Positions 5,438-6,744 of a stretch of DNA of 6,744 bases are shown one piece after another. The notes under the pieces are model-generated. The model made no database searches. It saw only the letters and a list, made by a program, of their open reading frames with translations, and was not told the origin of the DNA. Numbering within the stretch: the stretch's first letter is position 1; each line of letters begins with the position of its first letter. The translations under genes were made by a program, and so were the position numbers. The stretch is from Thermotogaceae bacterium (GTDB lineage: Bacteria > Thermotogota > Thermotogae > Thermotogales > Thermotogaceae). The stretch spans positions 1 through 6,744 of the forward strand of contig JALVXE010000192.1 of NCBI GenBank assembly GCA_027038385.1, in the 5' to 3' direction.

Positions 5438-6377
5438 GATCCTGAGCTACGTCATCTGGAGAAAGACGGGTCTTTATCCTTGGGAAACGAGTTCCTTGAG
5501 CAGAGACTTCTTGGATTCCGCTTTGGAGGAAGCAAGGGTTTTGAAGAATAGGATGAATTCGATCGAATTCTTCTCGGTCGAATCTGACGGATATCCCAGA
5601 CTCCTCTCTGAGGTTCAAAGGCCACCCTACGGGATCTTCTGCCTTGGAGATTGCGGTGTCTTGAAAAGAGATCTATTTTCGATAGTTGGAACGAGAAAAT
5701 CGAGTTCCTACGGTGAAAACCTGGCGAGAAGATTCGCCAAAGAGTTGTCAAAAGAGTTTGTCATAGTCAGTGGGATGGCTTATGGAATAGATTCAAAGGC
5801 TCATGAGGGAGCACTTGAGAGTGGATACACCGTTGCGGTACTCGCGAGCGGTGTCGATGTACCTTCCCCCAAGGGGAATGCTTCGCTTTACAGGAAGATA
5901 CTGGAAAGAGGTTGCATTGTGAGTCCATACGCACCAGGCGAGGAGGCGAAGAGGTACAGGTTCGTTGAAAGAAACTCGATAATAGCTGGGATGTCAATCG
6001 GGACGCTCGTTGTGGAAGCGCCGAGGAAAAGCGGTTCTCTGATAACCGCGTCGATGGCAGCCGATTTTGGAAGAGATGTGTTCGCAATTCCGGGCGACGT
6101 TGGAAAGTACAGAAGTGAAGGAACGAATTACCTCATAAAGACGGGTGCCGTGGCGGTGACGGAGCCAGAGGATATACTGAGCTACTACGGGAAGAGTTCT
6201 GAGAGGGAAGAGGTGTCAAATCCCGTATACGGTCTCGTAAAGCAGGGATTTGGGGATCCAGAGGAGATAGCGAGCATTTTGAAAATTTCGATCGTAGATG
6301 TTCTCTCAGAGTTGAGTGAGCTTGAGATAGAAGGGTACGTTCAGAGAGGATCCGACAACTTATACAGACCTCTTTGA
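5421..6377 (+). CDS. dprA: DNA-processing protein DprA (Smf)
   Basis: A 318-residue cytoplasmic protein from ATG 5421. DprA binds incoming single-stranded DNA and loads RecA during natural transformation. The Rossmann-like core starts with FSIVGTRKSSSYG (86-98), then VSGMAYGIDSKAHEGAL (116-132), VAVLASGVD (138-146), ERNSIIAGMS (183-192), VVEAPRKSGSLITA (197-210) and FAIPG (221-225). The C-terminal part (about 268-318) looks like the winged-helix domain of many DprA proteins. Deviations from the common pattern are SPYAPG (168-173) where SEYPPG is usual, and ERNSII where RNRII is usual. The core is otherwise complete, with no frameshift. The start overlaps the end of apbE by 17 bases, and the ribosome site is weak (GACGGG, 5405-5410); GTG 5403 would add six residues. 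No other competence gene is in the window, so the role in transformation is from family knowledge. Confidence 0.94.
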   Translation: MKRVDEILSYVIWRKTGLYPWETSSLSRDFLDSALEEARVLKNRMNSIEFFSVESDGYPRLLSEVQRPPYGIFCLGDCGVLKRDLFSIVGTRKSSSYGENLARRFAKELSKEFVIVSGMAYGIDSKAHEGALESGYTVAVLASGVDVPSPKGNASLYRKILERGCIVSPYAPGEEAKRYRFVERNSIIAGMSIGTLVVEAPRKSGSLITASMAADFGRDVFAIPGDVGKYRSEGTNYLIKTGAVAVTEPEDILSYYGKSSEREEVSNPVYGLVKQGFGDPEEIASILKISIVDVLSELSELEIEGYVQRGSDNLYRPL

Positions 6378-6382
6378 GGAGG
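6378..6382 (+). promoter_or_regulatory. Shine-Dalgarno site choosing ATG 6390 for glmM
   Basis: GGAGG starts right after the dprA stop codon. It is seven bases before ATG 6390 but only one base before ATG 6384, so the second ATG is the better start. The choice changes the protein by only two residues (MK). Confidence 0.6.
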
Positions 6383-6389
6383 GATGAAG

Positions 6390-6744
6390 ATGCTCTTTGG
6401 AACGGATGGAGTAAGGGGAGTTGTCAACGAAGACCTCACACCTGAGCTCGCCTTCAGAATTGGGAACGCACTTGGAAGGGTTTTTAAAGGAGAGACGGTT
6501 CTTCTCGGGAGGGACACGAGAGCGAGTGGAGAGATGCTTGAAGCGGCTCTCGCTGCCGGATTGGCGTCGGCTGGAAAGGACGTGATGCTCTGCGGAGTTC
6601 TCCCGACTCCAGCTATTGCTCTTTTGAGCAGGAAGATGAAGACTGCAGGTGTGATGATATCCGCATCTCACAACCCACCCGAGTACAATGGACTAAAGAT
6701 AGTTGAGAACGGATTCAAGCTCCCGGACGAGAAGGAGAGAGATA
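6390..6744 (+). CDS. glmM: Phosphoglucosamine mutase GlmM, N-terminal part (3' end outside window)
   Basis: The first 118 residues of a cytoplasmic enzyme that converts glucosamine 6-phosphate to glucosamine 1-phosphate, a step towards UDP-GlcNAc for peptidoglycan. The N-terminus MLFGTDGVRG is diagnostic of GlmM within the alpha-D-phosphohexomutase superfamily, and LTPELAFRIGNALG and LLGRDTRASGEM follow as expected. The active-site loop ISASHNP is at 90-96; the Ser in ASHNP (S93) is the residue that carries the phosphate and is where metal binds. GLKI (101-104) is also typical. The family is about 430-460 residues long, so roughly three quarters of the gene lies beyond the right edge. It starts 12 bases after dprA and probably belongs to the same transcript. 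ATG 6384 is an alternative start. Phosphomannomutase is a less likely identity because of the FGTDGVRG start. Confidence 0.95.
   Translation, partial: MLFGTDGVRGVVNEDLTPELAFRIGNALGRVFKGETVLLGRDTRASGEMLEAALAAGLASAGKDVMLCGVLPTPAIALLSRKMKTAGVMISASHNPPEYNGLKIVENGFKLPDEKERD

Noticed and set aside
5555..5570. A perfect 16-base palindrome (two EcoRI-type sites around GATC) in dprA
   Set aside because: A palindrome of this length is only mildly unlikely by chance in this window. It encodes ordinary residues (NSIEF), has no T-run, and lies in mid-gene.
5864..5878. A small hairpin (TTCCCC / GGGGAA, three-base loop) in dprA
   Set aside because: It has a six-pair stem only and no T-run; it is best explained by the Pro-Lys-Gly codons of the protein.

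Overview
The window is a dense, single-strand stretch of bacterial chromosome. Nine genes lie on the + strand, the first and last cut by the window edges. Neighbours overlap or sit a few bases apart, and the only gap longer than about 12 bases is the 41 bases before the phosphofructokinase gene. There are no RNA genes, insertion sequences, CRISPR arrays or other mobile-element traces, and no gene-free stretch over 300 bases. Codon use (AGA/AGG for Arg, ATA for Ile), Lys/Glu-rich proteins, frequent TTG/GTG starts with strong Shine-Dalgarno sites, and a YbeY protein resembling the Thermotoga maritima one as I remember it all point to a thermophilic member of the Thermotogota. The genus cannot be fixed from this.

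Layout: 1-359, C-terminal part of a methyl-accepting chemotaxis protein. 362-1414, a polytopic membrane protein of the LPG-synthase/flippase-like family. 1386-1814, ybeY, an rRNA maturation endonuclease. 1856-2878, a 6-phosphofructokinase whose active-site residues predict pyrophosphate rather than ATP as phosphoryl donor. 2889-3416 and 3426-4418, two of the three proteins of the AmmeMemoRadiSam system (the AMMECR1-domain protein and its radical SAM partner). 4421-5437, ApbE, an FMN transferase. 5421-6377, DprA, a DNA-processing protein. 6390-6744, the start of glmM, phosphoglucosamine mutase.

The genes look co-transcribed and translationally coupled: several stop codons lie inside the Shine-Dalgarno site of the next gene. 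Their functions do not form one pathway (envelope, ribosome maturation, glycolysis, an unknown radical SAM modification, protein flavinylation, DNA uptake or recombination, cell-wall precursors), so this reads as a housekeeping superoperon rather than a dedicated system.

The most unusual non-coding signal is a perfect 20-base GC-rich inverted repeat followed by five T's at 381-406. It has the form of an intrinsic terminator for the chemoreceptor gene but lies within the first codons of the next gene. The least understood biology is the AMMECR1/radical SAM pair, whose usual third partner, a Memo-family protein, is not in the window.
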